From Zygnema cylindricum (taxonomy: Eukaryota; Streptophyta; Zygnematophyceae; Zygnematales; Zygnemataceae): a DNA stretch of 64,000 nucleotides. The stretch spans positions 1 to 64,000 of the forward strand of contig JBBHKE010000565.1 of NCBI GenBank assembly GCA_037447655.1, given 5' to 3'. Within the stretch, counting starts at the first letter, position 1. Each line of letters opens with the position of its first letter. Below, one piece after another: positions 38,121-48,697 of the stretch. The notes under the pieces are model-generated. The model was not told the origin of the DNA and ran no database searches. It saw nothing but the letters and a program-made list of their open reading frames with translations. The position numbers and the translations under genes are program-made.

Positions 38121-38250
38121 ATACTTACCACGAATATTTGTTTTTGGTTGTATCACTTTTAATTAAGTCATAAGATTAAAACAGTAACCATTGTTAAGTC
38201 AACAAGCTTATTCTACATGTAGGTAAATAAAATAGAAAAACTAGGACTAA

Positions 38251-38997
38251 GGGTGAACTTCCATTAGAGGAAAATTGCGGTTGTTTACTGGACGCCGTAC
38301 GATTTCATACAGATTGGACGCCGTACGATTTCGTACAGATTCGTACCATTTTTTTTTTTTTTGTCAGACGAAACATGACGAAACATGTCTACTGGATGGC
38401 TCATATACTATAGGCGTAAATGTCGACCGTTAGATTTTTCACTTTTTTAGATTCGCGAAGCAATCACGCACATCATCCAGTGTGAAGAGACTCTCCTCGG
38501 GAGGAGAGTTCCTTCACACTGGTCGCATACCATTGGTACACGTGAAAATTAGAAAAAAAATCTAACACGAACAGGCAATGTGAATCGAACACGTCGTACA
38601 CGCCATGTGCCTTCCGCCACGGTGTATGAAGGTCGACCGAAATATCTTCGCACGCTCCTTCTGACATGACCTTAAAAGTTTGCGGCGCCTTTTTGACATT
38701 CTGTTCCGAAATATTGATTTTCAATTTCAAAATTTAAATCTGGTCACAAAATTTTCGTACGAGTCATTAACTACCTCCACCCGTACAAATAAGACGTACA
38801 GATTTTCAGCTTGAAGAATATTTCTAGATTTTAAGAATCTGAAAACTAACCTACGTGGCGCCAATCATAATTGAGAAACGATGTCTACTGGCACGACATA
38901 ATGGAAGGCCGTGCCAGTAAACACTAGAAATAGACGTATCCGCATGTGTACTGACGTATCCGCATGTTTACTGGGACCGCCTAATGGAGAACAAGCC
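38251..38997. mobile_element. TAA-flanked TIR element nested in the foldback
   Basis: The ends are GGGTGAACTTCCATTAG and, on the other strand, GGCTTGTTCTCCATTAG. TAA flanks both sides (38248-38250 and 38998-39000), and the opposite foldback arm near 39362 lacks the insertion. At 38477-38522 it contains a near-perfect hairpin (arms CCAGTGTGAAG and ACTCTCCTC). The 85-codon minus-strand frame inside has no known domain. Confidence 0.8.
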
Positions 38998-39743
38998 TAA
39001 CACAAGTACGGTATTGATAGTCAATCAAAAATTACTTTCCAAAACACTTTCACCTATCAAAGGCAAAATCGAAATGTTGACTAGAAAAAACATAAAATCA
39101 AATAGAATGAAGTTGTTGTGCTTCTCAAATTGCATGAACGACAAATTGCACGTGTAAGACTCAAAAATCCAATCATTGATTTTACAACTTTGGATTTTTG
39201 AGTCTTTCAAGTGCAATTTGTCGTTCATGCAATTTGAGAAGCACAACAACAACATTCTGTTTGATTCTATTTTTTCTCCAGTCTACATTTCGGTTTTGAG
39301 TTTGAAAGGTGAAAGTGTTTTGGAAAGTAACTTTGTGATTGACTCTCAAAACCGAACTTGTATTATTCATAGTTTTTCTATTTTATTTACCTACATCTAG
39401 AATAAGCTTGCTGAGTTAACAATGGTTGCCACTTGAAGCCCAATGGGCCACACTGTTTGTAATATTATGACTTAATTAAAAGTGATACAACCAAAAACGA
39501 ATACTCGTGGCAAGTATTATACAGTTAGGATGTTTATAAGTTGATGTCTTGTACATGATGATTATTTTCGTATACTGTGCCACGTGAGCTAGATTGTAAA
39601 ACCCACTTTTACAAACAATAAAAAGTAAACTATTTTTCAAAAAATTCAATTGTACACACAGATTCGAAATGTCAAGCCTACCCAAAGGTCTACACCTTCG
39701 TTGGCCTTTGATGATAAATTTCCCGATACACACCGTGCGCGCG

Positions 39744-39812
39744 CACACACACACACACACACCCACACCCACACACACCCACACACCACACCCACCCACC
39801 CACACCCACACA

Positions 39813-39852
<40 letters not shown>
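39744..39852. repeat. (CA)n with CCCACA interruptions
   Basis: CA dinucleotide and CCCACA repeats beside the right end of the foldback. All open frames here are artefacts of the repeat. Confidence 0.95.
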
Positions 39853-39855
<3 letters not shown>

Positions 39856-39869
39856 ACACACGTTGTACA

Positions 39870-41372
39870 ATAGAACTACTAATCATTTTGGGTATCGACC
39901 AACCATCCATGGAGGAGTTCCTCTTCTTTTATAACAGGCATGGCCATTAATAAAATAAGATGAAAAGTAATGATGTTTTGAGCATCCATTCTAAAAAAAC
40001 ATTGGTCGTCATTGGCCAAAATAGATGTTAAAAAATCCTCTTTTGTTGGTCCAAAATGGAGAACACTGAGTTGTTGTTATATTCTTTTCCTTCAAATATG
40101 TACAAAAATCATACGGCACCACTTAACTCCTCGTCATATTCCATACCATTCGGTTTTGGTCCAAACTTTGTGCAATGGCTTGTATTTGTCAAACTGTTCT
40201 TGTTACTTGTGGATATTAGTAAAACGAATCGAGCAATAAATTCAAAAAACGTTTGTTTATAATGTGTTCGATTTAAGAACAACTTTAATACTTCACAATT
40301 TTTCACCAAATAATCGATTAAATTGTTAAAACCATGTCGTTTGGTCAATTATATCTTTTATAAGCTTCAAAAACTTGTGTAAAAAGACATCATGTTCATC
40401 CGAACGTTTGTTTTTATGACCTTATTGATGCTATATTTGTTTGAAGGTTTACTCTTGTGGATTATTTTAACCAATAAAAACCTTAACCTTCACAACTTTT
40501 ACTCGAATTGCGAATACTGGTTGAAATTAAAAAACCTTGCATTTCCTTTCGAGTTAGGCAGTTATTGATGTTGAAGTATGATTATAACTTACTACAGCTG
40601 GTTATCTTTCGCAATAAGGTTCATTATGCACGGCTTACGCAAATGTGTGATTACCACTAACTTATTACGATTTGTGGCATTCCCTAAGATTTGCGAAATG
40701 AAGTGTTACTACCGTGTCAGATTTGCGACGCTAATGATGATGTCACGTACTTCCACGATACCAAAGTGCACAAAGTTCAATAATGTTGGATTGTAAGGAC
40801 AGTACAAAATTTTCATTTTTTTTCGTTTTTTGCTTGTCCGACTGTAACCGACTTTTTTTTTTTTCTGATGAATCAACCGACCGCGACCGGCCCCCAAAAT
40901 TTGGCAACCGAATCCGTTCTGGATCAGGAGCGGGTGGTCGGTTAATGGTCGGTCACAGTTTCGGTTGACCGTTTGCGACCTTTGTACTAAGGAGTACGTA
41001 TATCGGTCATCGTTAGGTCAAAAAAATGTTCAGTACATATCGCTTCAAATTTTACAACTCAAAAAAAAATTACAGTCAAAAATCTTGCAACATATTTCAT
41101 TACTTTTAAAAAGAACTATCCTTTCCATAAAACTAGCCAGAATGCCATCCTGTATTTTTTTCTTTTTTCCTTTTCCCAAATTTTCCATAACTTTCAAAAT
41201 CAAAAGCTTTTGCTTTACATAAACAGCTTTCCCTTTGCCTGTTTATAATTGTAAATCGCAGCGAAATTTATATGAAACTCGCAACAAAACTCGACATAAA
41301 AATCGACATCTTTAATAAACAAATATTTCCTAAGCAAAAAAAACGGACGTTTACCTCAAATATCCTGGAACT
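39870..41372. other. Intergenic, with an inverted hAT-like copy
   Basis: Between about 40640 and 40990 the minus strand resembles 18086-18410, ending in CAAAGGTCGCAAAC on the minus strand at 40988. The other end could not be placed, so this is a partial or divergent copy. No gene was seen in the rest; short frames at 40012-40260 have no known domain. Confidence 0.55.
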
Positions 41373-41789
41373 TTAAATTCGCAGAAACAGCATTGCCATA
41401 CTATATGAGATGGCAAGAAGACTCGCACCGATAATCACAAAAGTTCCCCGAGTGTTACGAGAGCGAGTTTTGTCGCAGCCAAAATCGAGGAGAATGAGAC
41501 CGATTCCTCCCATAAGAAACATAAAACCAGATGATAATCCCTCGATAATGTATTGCCCGTTAAGACGACCGGCCATAAAAACTTCGGGAATGACTGCTCC
41601 AGTCGCCGGGTCGTGACGACCTCCAATGCCAGGTGGAGCTGTGATGACGTCATAAAGAAATCCAGAAACTACCAGGAAGTAGCTGAACAAAAGGCCGAAA
41701 AAGACGGTATTTGTACTCGGTAGAGAAACAGAGGGGATTCGAAGACGAAAACGAGGTACACGGAGGGCAGCGAATGGGAGAGCTACCAT
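41373..41789 (-). CDS. OSTC-like oligosaccharyltransferase subunit (OST3/6-like family)
   Basis: OSTC/DC2 is a small subunit of the ER oligosaccharyltransferase that helps couple N-glycosylation to the translocon. The 138-residue single-exon frame matches the family along its length: N-terminal RVPRFRLRIPSVSLPSTNTV, a membrane segment (FFGLLFSYFLVVSGFLYDVI), APPGIGG, then GQYIIEGLSSGFMFLMGGIG, and a last membrane segment (FVIIGASLLAISYSMAMLF). It ends at LRI with TAA. One base further on, the next frame reads KVPGYLR and stop, the usual family C-terminus. A one-base insertion (ATTTAAA for ATTAAA) has thus removed the last residues, or the base is an assembly error. No intron interrupts it, so a retrocopy cannot be excluded. 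Confidence 0.85.
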   Translation of the reverse strand: MVALPFAALRVPRFRLRIPSVSLPSTNTVFFGLLFSYFLVVSGFLYDVITAPPGIGGRHDPATGAVIPEVFMAGRLNGQYIIEGLSSGFMFLMGGIGLILLDFGCDKTRSRNTRGTFVIIGASLLAISYSMAMLFLRI

Positions 41790-42419
41790 ATGGTAAAAGG
41801 GATCAGTTGTGGATGAGATCCGTTCGGACGGAGGTTGAGAGAGAGAGAGAAAGAGAGAGAGACCTACAACAGTCGGAAGTGAGCTTAAATAGGGAGGAAT
41901 GAAAGAGTAAAATTAGGTTTTCTTATAATCATGTACAGAATGTATTTCCTAAATGTTTTTCAGTCATACTCATTTCAAGATCAGGATGCCATTCGGTTAA
42001 ACCTCAAAAGATAAAAATACTGAGCTCGATTACAAATCTCAAGTTTGATTTGTGGTATACAACATTTGGATCATTAATTATTTGTAACTTAAACACATAA
42101 TTTAGTAAAGACTACTGGATTAGAAATTGTCATTTATCAAACAAAGTAAAGAAGAGATTGTATTTTTTATAATAAAAAAAACAACAGTGAACTTTAGGTT
42201 GAAGGAGGAAAATTAAAATTCTCTTGAACGGAATTAGGGTGAGTTTCCATGGGAACTAAATCCAGTAATGGATCACTAAGATTCTTCCACGTGGAGGAAT
42301 GTGGTTGGTCCATGGGAGCTAATATTGTGAATTGCAGATGTACCTCCCACGGAGACTCTTCTTACAATATGTAAAAACATTTAAAAAAACAAATCTTAAC
42401 CTATCTTTCGCACTATCCC

Positions 42420-42645
42420 TCACTGATTGAGTCTCTCTCACTCTCTTTCTCTCCCTTGGTCTCTCTCTCTCCTCGTCCGCCCCATTTCCCTCCCTCCTCT
42501 CCCTCCCCTCCCTCTCCCCTCCCTCCTCCCATCCCTTCCCTCCCTCCCCTCCCTCTCCTTTCTCCCCTCCTCTCCCTCTCCTTCCTCCCTCCCCCCCTCC
42601 ATCCTCTCCCTCCCCCCATCCTCCTATTCTCTTTCTAGGTAACAC
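42420..42645. repeat. C/T-rich tract upstream of the OSTC-like gene
   Basis: An almost pure C/T stretch on plus (G/A on the sense strand of the minus-strand gene), about 630-850 bp upstream of its start codon. Confidence 0.85.
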
Positions 42646-42649
42646 TCTC

Positions 42650-43372
42650 TATTTAGCCACTAACACCCCTCTCCCCCTAAACCATCTGCCCTAAATTTAA
42701 ATCATGCTTCTATTTAAACCCTAAAGGTAAAAAATCTAAAAGCTAAAATTTTAACAGTAGATAGAAAGCCCTTAACCCTAATCCTGACTCCTTAACCCTA
42801 ATCCAGCATCTGTCCGCTCTAACTCGTTGCCCTGTTCCATTCTACTCTCTTCGTCTATCTCTCTGCCCCTATCTTTCTTCTCTTGCCTCTCTCTCTCTCC
42901 CTATTTTTAGAAAACACCTCTCCCTCTCTCACACAAATCAACTCTCCTCCCCGTTTCCCTCTCACCTGTCTCTTTTCTCCCTCCTCTTCCAATAATCAGC
43001 TCTCCTTCGCCTCTTTTTAGTTGTTTAAAAGAGAAAATAAAAAGTCCTTACCTCCACGATCTCTAATCCAGCAACTTCTCCTTCGCCTCCTTAAAAAAGT
43101 AAACAAATGGAAAGCAACAGAGGAAGTAAAATGTCAAAATATCAAACTGTTGGTTCGCCTTCAAACTTTACTTCAAGGTACAGATAGTACAAATATAGTA
43201 CAGAAAGTACGCATACTGCACACACGTTTTAGTATTGTACAAAAGTCGTACGCCAAGTTCATCAAGCTGTACTATATAGTGTACCACCCATCGGTTGGAG
43301 TTACGGTTTCGGTGACCCTCGGCCGATGGCCGACATTAACTGTACCCCGTGAATCGCTACTAGTGTATTGGA
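42650..43372. other. Gene-free stretch
   Basis: C/T-biased sequence with CTTAACCCTAATCC repeated at 42770 and 42791. No gene was recognised; the 125-codon frame at 43021 has no known domain. Confidence 0.45.
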
Positions 43373-43933
43373 AACACTACACCGCCAATCGCTATTAGCG
43401 TATAAGTTTCTTTAGCGTGTATCAAAAATTACAGTGGTTTACGCTAATTAAGAATTTGAAAATTTCGAAATAACATACATTCTAATTGTTAAATTATTCT
43501 AATTTGGGTCTTTGAAAAAAGTAAATGTCGGTCGCAAACATGCTTACACTAATATAGGTATTTGTACAGAATCTGACAAATCGTACATTCATACAGTCGA
43601 AACGTGGTTGTTGGACAAATGTATGCGAACGTGTGTTTGACAACCCGATTTGGTTCCCTTTTTAGACTGCACATTCTCATGCGTCCGCGGCTACTAAACA
43701 AAATGTGTTGTAATTTTATCTCTTAAAAAGGGGCGTTTATGTACGGTCTAACTCTGACCGTACACCACACTATTTAAAAGATGACGTACTTCCGTTTTGT
43801 ACGGTGCTAAAAAATTAACCCTAAATAGAGTAAAGAAAAAAATAGAATGGACTACGCTAATGGAGAATAATAAAAAAAAAAGCGGGACGGAATTAGCGTA
43901 CACTACGCTAATAGCGATTGGCGGTGTAGTGTT
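43373..43933. mobile_element. TIR element of the TACACCGC family
   Basis: A perfect 30-bp terminal inverted repeat starting AACACTACACCGCCAATCGC bounds 561 bp. The core TACACCGC(C/T)AATCG(C/T)TATTAGCG is shared with the elements at 18840 and 19386. No coding capacity is seen. Confidence 0.8.
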
Positions 43934-44128
43934 GGGTATCGAGTAGTTTCATATCGCGATAATTTTGATATTCGATATATCGAATATCGATCGAGCAAAG
44001 TTCTAAATATATCGTACCGCGACCAACATAGACCATCGCGATATATATCGCAAAAAAAGGGTGTCCTTACAGGTACCGTACATTTACCGTTTATAGAAAG
44101 TACAGTAAACCGTATGCAAAATCGTACG

Positions 44129-44179
<51 letters not shown>

Positions 44180-44351
44180 ACCCCCCCCCCGCCGGGGGGG
44201 GGGGGGGGGGGGGGGGTTTGAAAAAACTATCCAGAAAAAAAAAAATCCGGATATTTTGCTTCTCCATACATGGTCTCGATATATCGATTATCGGGTACCT
44301 AAAATCAATATATATCGAATATCGACAATAGTTCCTCGATACCCAACACTA
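43929..44351. mobile_element. AGTGTTGGGTATCGAG inverted-repeat element
   Basis: AGTGTTGGGTATCGAG at the left pairs with CTCGATACCCAACACT at the right. The interior is rich in TATCGATATATCG palindromes and holds a C run followed by a G run. A shorter related copy lies at 52199-52310. It abuts, and shares a few bases with, the preceding element. Confidence 0.7.
44129..44216. repeat. Poly-C followed by poly-G
   Basis: A run of about 51 C, one A, ten C, then GCC and about 23 G. It can fold as a C-G hairpin and is likely to be unreliable in length. Confidence 0.9.
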
Positions 44352-44577
44352 GGAAACACATTCCCATATTGTAGCCGATACAATCTAGGTTCACATGACG
44401 CATGGTCAACTGTGATTTGGTTCCACTCTCCTCTGCCACCGACACTTGTCAAGGCTTTGAACTTTGCCTGTTTGTTTTCTTTGCATCGCGTTTGGTTTTT
44501 TTAATTGTTTGTTGTTTGCTAGACCGGTCAGCCTTCTATAATATTATTATTATTAGAATGACCTGTCCATGTGTAAG

Positions 44578-47090
44578 GGTGTGTCCCCATGTGCATAAGT
44601 AAGGGATTATTTCTGTCGTTTTGCCGTAAAACTTAGCGCCGTACTGCCTAAGATGCAACCGTACGAAGGAATCGCAAATTTGTAGAGTACAATTTGCGTC
44701 ATCCTTGAACTTAGGATGTACGAAAATTTGTCATCTTATGCTTTTCGACCCACTTCTACGACAAAAAACGTCATCTTCAAACCTTTGTTTAAAACACATG
44801 CGCGATGTGATTTAAAATTAGGAATTTTCGATTGCCAAATAGGAACATTTTTTTGCACGTGCCATAAATTTCGAAAAATTTCATACGATTTCCAAGGACA
44901 AAGAAAAGTACATAGTTCGCTATGTTTTGTCCGTTTTTGTTATAATAAGACAAAAATAAGTACACAGTTTGTTTGATTTTGTCCGTTTTCGTCCAGTACG
45001 GATTTTTTATTTGCAAGGGTCTTCAAATTTCGATGCCATTTCACCTCGAGCGGACAGGCAACGCGAAGGGCAAAGCGCATCTCCTTCAACCGTGAAACTG
45101 CCAGGCTGGAATGCGGTACGTCTACAATGTCACGGTAAGACATGCCACGTCACAAAGCAGCTCCAAATAATAACGTGCGACCACAAATTGTAGACGTTGA
45201 CAACCGTCACAGGTATTGTCGACGTATACAATCGTCACAAGCGTAAGTTGCGATTTCGTCCTTAGGGGGTGTCCCCATGTAATCGGTACTTTGATAAAGT
45301 ATTTTGGACTGTAGTGAAGATTCTCCGTACTACTTTGAAGAGCGTCCCAATGTGCGAAAATGAAATCGGAACTTTGAAATGTGACGGTTGTAGACGTAGG
45401 TACAACTTTGTGACGATTGAAGGCGACTACGAAACTTCCGACGATTGGTGACGCCAACAAAAATAGCGACAGTTGTAGACGCCTAGATTTTGTGAAATTG
45501 TAGATGTTTAGGGTTTGGTGATATTGTGGCGTCACGCTCACTTGTGACAACGTCGACGTCACTGATTCAAGAACTTTCCGCCATGGTTTCCCGATTTCGT
45601 TTTTTCGACTTTTTTCACTCGATTTGCCATTAAAAAAAACTTAAAATTTAAAAAAAAAAAAAAAAAAACAAAGATCTTTCATTTTATACCAATATTGTCT
45701 TGTCTCGTTCTAAAAAGTTTGAGATGACAGCGATAGTGTGAAAGGGAGAGGGGAGAGGCGACGACGGCGCAAAAATTTGAAAAAGACCCATGAATGGAAG
45801 TGGAGGTCCGAGACCCCTGCAAATTTTTTTCCGTACATGCGTGTGACGGGCACGGAGAAAAATAGCGAGGACTCTCCTTCGCCCTAAAATTTTCCCACTC
45901 GTGTGGCGCGCGCGTGGGTCGTTTTTCATTCGCTGTTTGGGCTGTACTTTAACTAAAATCACCTCCTCGAGGTGATTTTAAATGAAGTTTTTTTTTGGGC
46001 TGGATTCTCTTGCCCGGGGGTCGAAAAGGGGAAAACGCCAAAATGCGTTCACATGACGACAAACACGCCGTACATTCAAAGTATGAATTCACGTTCACTG
46101 TACTTTGGTAAAAACGATTTTCTCGTACGGCTAAAGTTTTTGTCAAAGTTCCATGAATTTTAGGGCAAAAAGACAGAGAAAAGTATGTACTTTAAAACAT
46201 GGGGACACCCCCTTAGGGTGTGTCCCCATGTACTTGTAACTTAGCGAAATTACTTTGTATTTTAGCGCGGATCCGTCGGACCCGGTTTTCAAGTGTCCCT
46301 ATGTCTGTAATGACGAAATCGTAACTTACGCTTGTGACGATTGTATACGTCGACAATACCTATGACAGTTGTCAACGTCGACAATTTGTGGTCGCACGAT
46401 ATTTTTTGTACCTGCGTGTGACGTTGCATGTCTTACCGTGACATTGTAGACGTACCGCCTTCCAGCCTGTGCAATTTCACGGTCGAAGATGAGGCGCTTT
46501 GCCTTCGCGTCTCCTGTCCGGTCGACGTGAAATGGCATCGGAATTTGAAGACCCTTGCAAAAAAAAAAATCCGTACTAGATGAAAACGGACAAATCCAAA
46601 CAAATTGTGTACTTATCTTTGTCGTATTAGAACCCAAACGGACAAAACATAGCGAACTATGTACTTTTCTTTGTCCTTGGAAATCGTAGGATTTTTGTCG
46701 AAATTTACGACACGCGCGAAAATATGTTCCTATTTGTCAATCGAAAAAACCTAATTTTAAATCACATCGCGCATGTGTTTTAAAGATAAGGTTGAAGATG
46801 ACGTTTTTTGTCGTCGAAGTGGGTCGAAAAGCACAAGACGACAACTTTTCGTACATCCTAAGTTCAGGGATGACGCAAATTGTACTCTACAAATTTGTGA
46901 TTCCTTCGTACGGTTGCAACTTAGGCAGTACGGCGCTAAGTTTTACGGCAAAACGACAGGAAAAAACCCTTACTTATGCACATGGGGACACACCCTTACA
47001 CACATAGGGACACTTGAAAACCGGGTCCGGCGGATCCGCGCTAAAATGCAAAGTAAGTTCGCTAAGTTACAAGTACATGGGGACATACCC
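44578..47090. mobile_element. Composite nest of TAA/TTA-flanked inverted-repeat elements
   Basis: The outer ends (GGGTGTGTCCCCATGTGC at 44578; on the other strand GGGTATGTCCCCATGTAC at 47090) are flanked by TAA. The paralogous site near 53780 lacks the whole insertion (GTGTGTAGATTGTGTATATC). Inside, 44578-45260 and 46306-46996 are long inverted arms of one subtype. 46216-46305 and 46997-47090 are the arms of a second subtype (shared GCGCGGATCCG). A third element occupies 45265-46212. End order and flanks do not fit simple nesting, so internal inversion or exchange is likely. No transposase is seen. Confidence 0.75.
45265..46212. mobile_element. 948-bp element with TTA target duplication
   Basis: The ends are GGGGGTGTCCCCATGT and its complement, flanked by TTA (45262-45264 and 46213-46215). 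It contains the hairpin TAAAATCACCTC/GAGGTGATTTTA (45954-45980), shared with the element at 54315. Confidence 0.85.
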
Positions 47091-48697
47091 TAAGATTGTG
47101 TATATCAGAGAACTTTACGTTGACGTGCCCAAAATGTCAGGTTGTCACCGTACCAAAATAGGTACGGCAATACTGGTTTAGATTTTGATATGACTCGCGA
47201 CGCAAACATCATAGGATCTACAACGCTACGGAAACTCTCACAACTCGGCACGTGAGAATACCCTAGTCTATGTATGGTACGGTTCTATAGTCTACGTACG
47301 GTCGGTGGTATCGAAATCCGGCACGAAATCACCCCTCGATCGTTGCCCGTCGATTTGTTCCAGACGTCCGCACATTCTCGAACCGATAAGCGGTGACATG
47401 TGAAACGGTACTAGAGACATTGTTTGAGCTGTAGCCTGTACACGTTGCTGTAACACGTCGTCTTGATTCAAGCGGGAGCTGGATTCAACCGGCTCGACAA
47501 AACACACCGCGCAGTAAGCTATTCCTCAAATTAGGGTATGCGCACATGCAGCCGTAACGTAGCGAATGACCTTTGTCTTGTATTGAAGGCTTTCCGTACT
47601 AGCGAAAATATAAGTCGTCACTTACAGTCGTGACATGTATAGACTAGAGAGGCTACGAAATTTTCTGACATTGTTGACGTGACGCTTTATGTTCTGTTTT
47701 TTTGTGACATTGATGACGTCATGTGAATTTGTGACACTGCCGACGTCATTAATTTTGGAATTGCAGATTTCGTTTTTTTTTCCCTTCATGTACAGCAGTC
47801 AAATTTTTTTAATTCATGTTTTCGTAGCTCGTTCATGTCATACCAAAACTGTTGTGTTCTTCATGGAGGGGGGATTGGAAATGAGGGAGTTCGAGAGGGA
47901 GGGGGAGGCGGCGAAGACTTTTTCAAAGACCACGAACAAAAACTGGAGGATCGAGACCCCTCGAACAATTTTCCGTACATATGCGCGATGCGCAAATAAA
48001 AAAGAATGACGTGTACACTCTAAGGCCAAAATCTTGAAATCGTGCTAAACGTACGAAGGATCTTTCGTATTCGTTGCTCAGGAGTCACTTTGCTTTAAAC
48101 AACCCTAGGTTGTTGACGTTTTAAGTTTGACGATGAGTAGGCATGACGTGGCAAGGGTTCGGAAAAGGGGTGACGACAAATTGAAGTACATTATAAGCTC
48201 ATGATGACGCAAGTTGTACTTCGGTTTCCCCATTTTCTTCTTTCGAGGATTTCTCGGTGCAGGAATCACATTCCGAGGAAAACGACAGAAAAAAACTTTT
48301 ATTTAGCCGCATGAGCACTTACCTTTAGAACCAGCAATACGACTCGTACGAAAGGTACTATTTGTCGGAGACGAGGTGGTGCCCTGCTCGGTAATGGTTT
48401 TCGCACGTGTTGCAATTCTGTTCTTTGTTGAAATCTGCTATCACCCTACTTGGGAGAAGTATATCGCTTCCATGTATTTGTCACACAGAGGCATGTGCAT
48501 GCATACATAGGGAAGTTGTGATGCAGACGGAGCCATAGCTTGTCGCCTGTCATCTAGCGATAGCTTAATGCCGAGATTAGGCTCCGCATAACTTTTTGTT
48601 TGTATAGTTTCTACTGACGGTGTTTTTAATTTGCTTCTTCGCTTTGGAAAAGTAGGTATTCTGCAGAATACCGAATAAAGCTCTGTAGAGTGGGGAA
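47091..48697 (+). other. Upstream region of ARIA copy 1
   Basis: Paralogous to 53780-56683 apart from two insertions present only there. Short frames (47292-47507, 47689-48009 and others) recur degenerately in the paralogue and show no recognised domain. A promoter must lie here but no element stands out. Confidence 0.5.

Larger units (their letters stand above)
34402..38126 (-). mobile_element. Decayed LINE with restriction-like endonuclease domain
   Basis: Comparison with the intact opposite arm of the foldback (empty site near 39517) places the insertion between about 34402 and 38126, with little or no target duplication. The 5' end (minus strand) carries a 71-bp tandem repeat, as LINE 5' UTRs often do. 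The coding region runs 37921 to 34683. The 3' end near 34430 resembles that of the remnant at 52462-53440. No poly-A tail is evident. Confidence 0.8.
34205..39712. mobile_element. Long foldback element split by two later insertions
   Basis: Left-arm pieces 34205-34402, 38127-38250 and 38998-39180, joined in order, are the inverted counterpart of 39180-39712. Matching points are GGCTTGACATTTCGAATCTG against CAGATTCGAAATGTCAAGCC, GTTGTATCACTTTTAATTAA against its complement near 39474, and CTTTCCAAAACACTTTC. Without the LINE (34402-38126) and the 747-bp element (38251-38997) the foldback is about 1 kb and almost entirely palindromic, centred near 39180. The right arm has about 30 extra bases near 39432. 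Confidence 0.8.

Noticed and set aside
42769-42805. Telomere-like CCCTAA motifs
   Set aside because: Only two CTTAACCCTAATCC copies occur, with no array, so this is not an interstitial telomere.
47292-48029. Frames conserved between the two ARIA upstream regions
   Set aside because: Conservation follows from the duplication itself. The frames differ by indels between copies and have no known domain.
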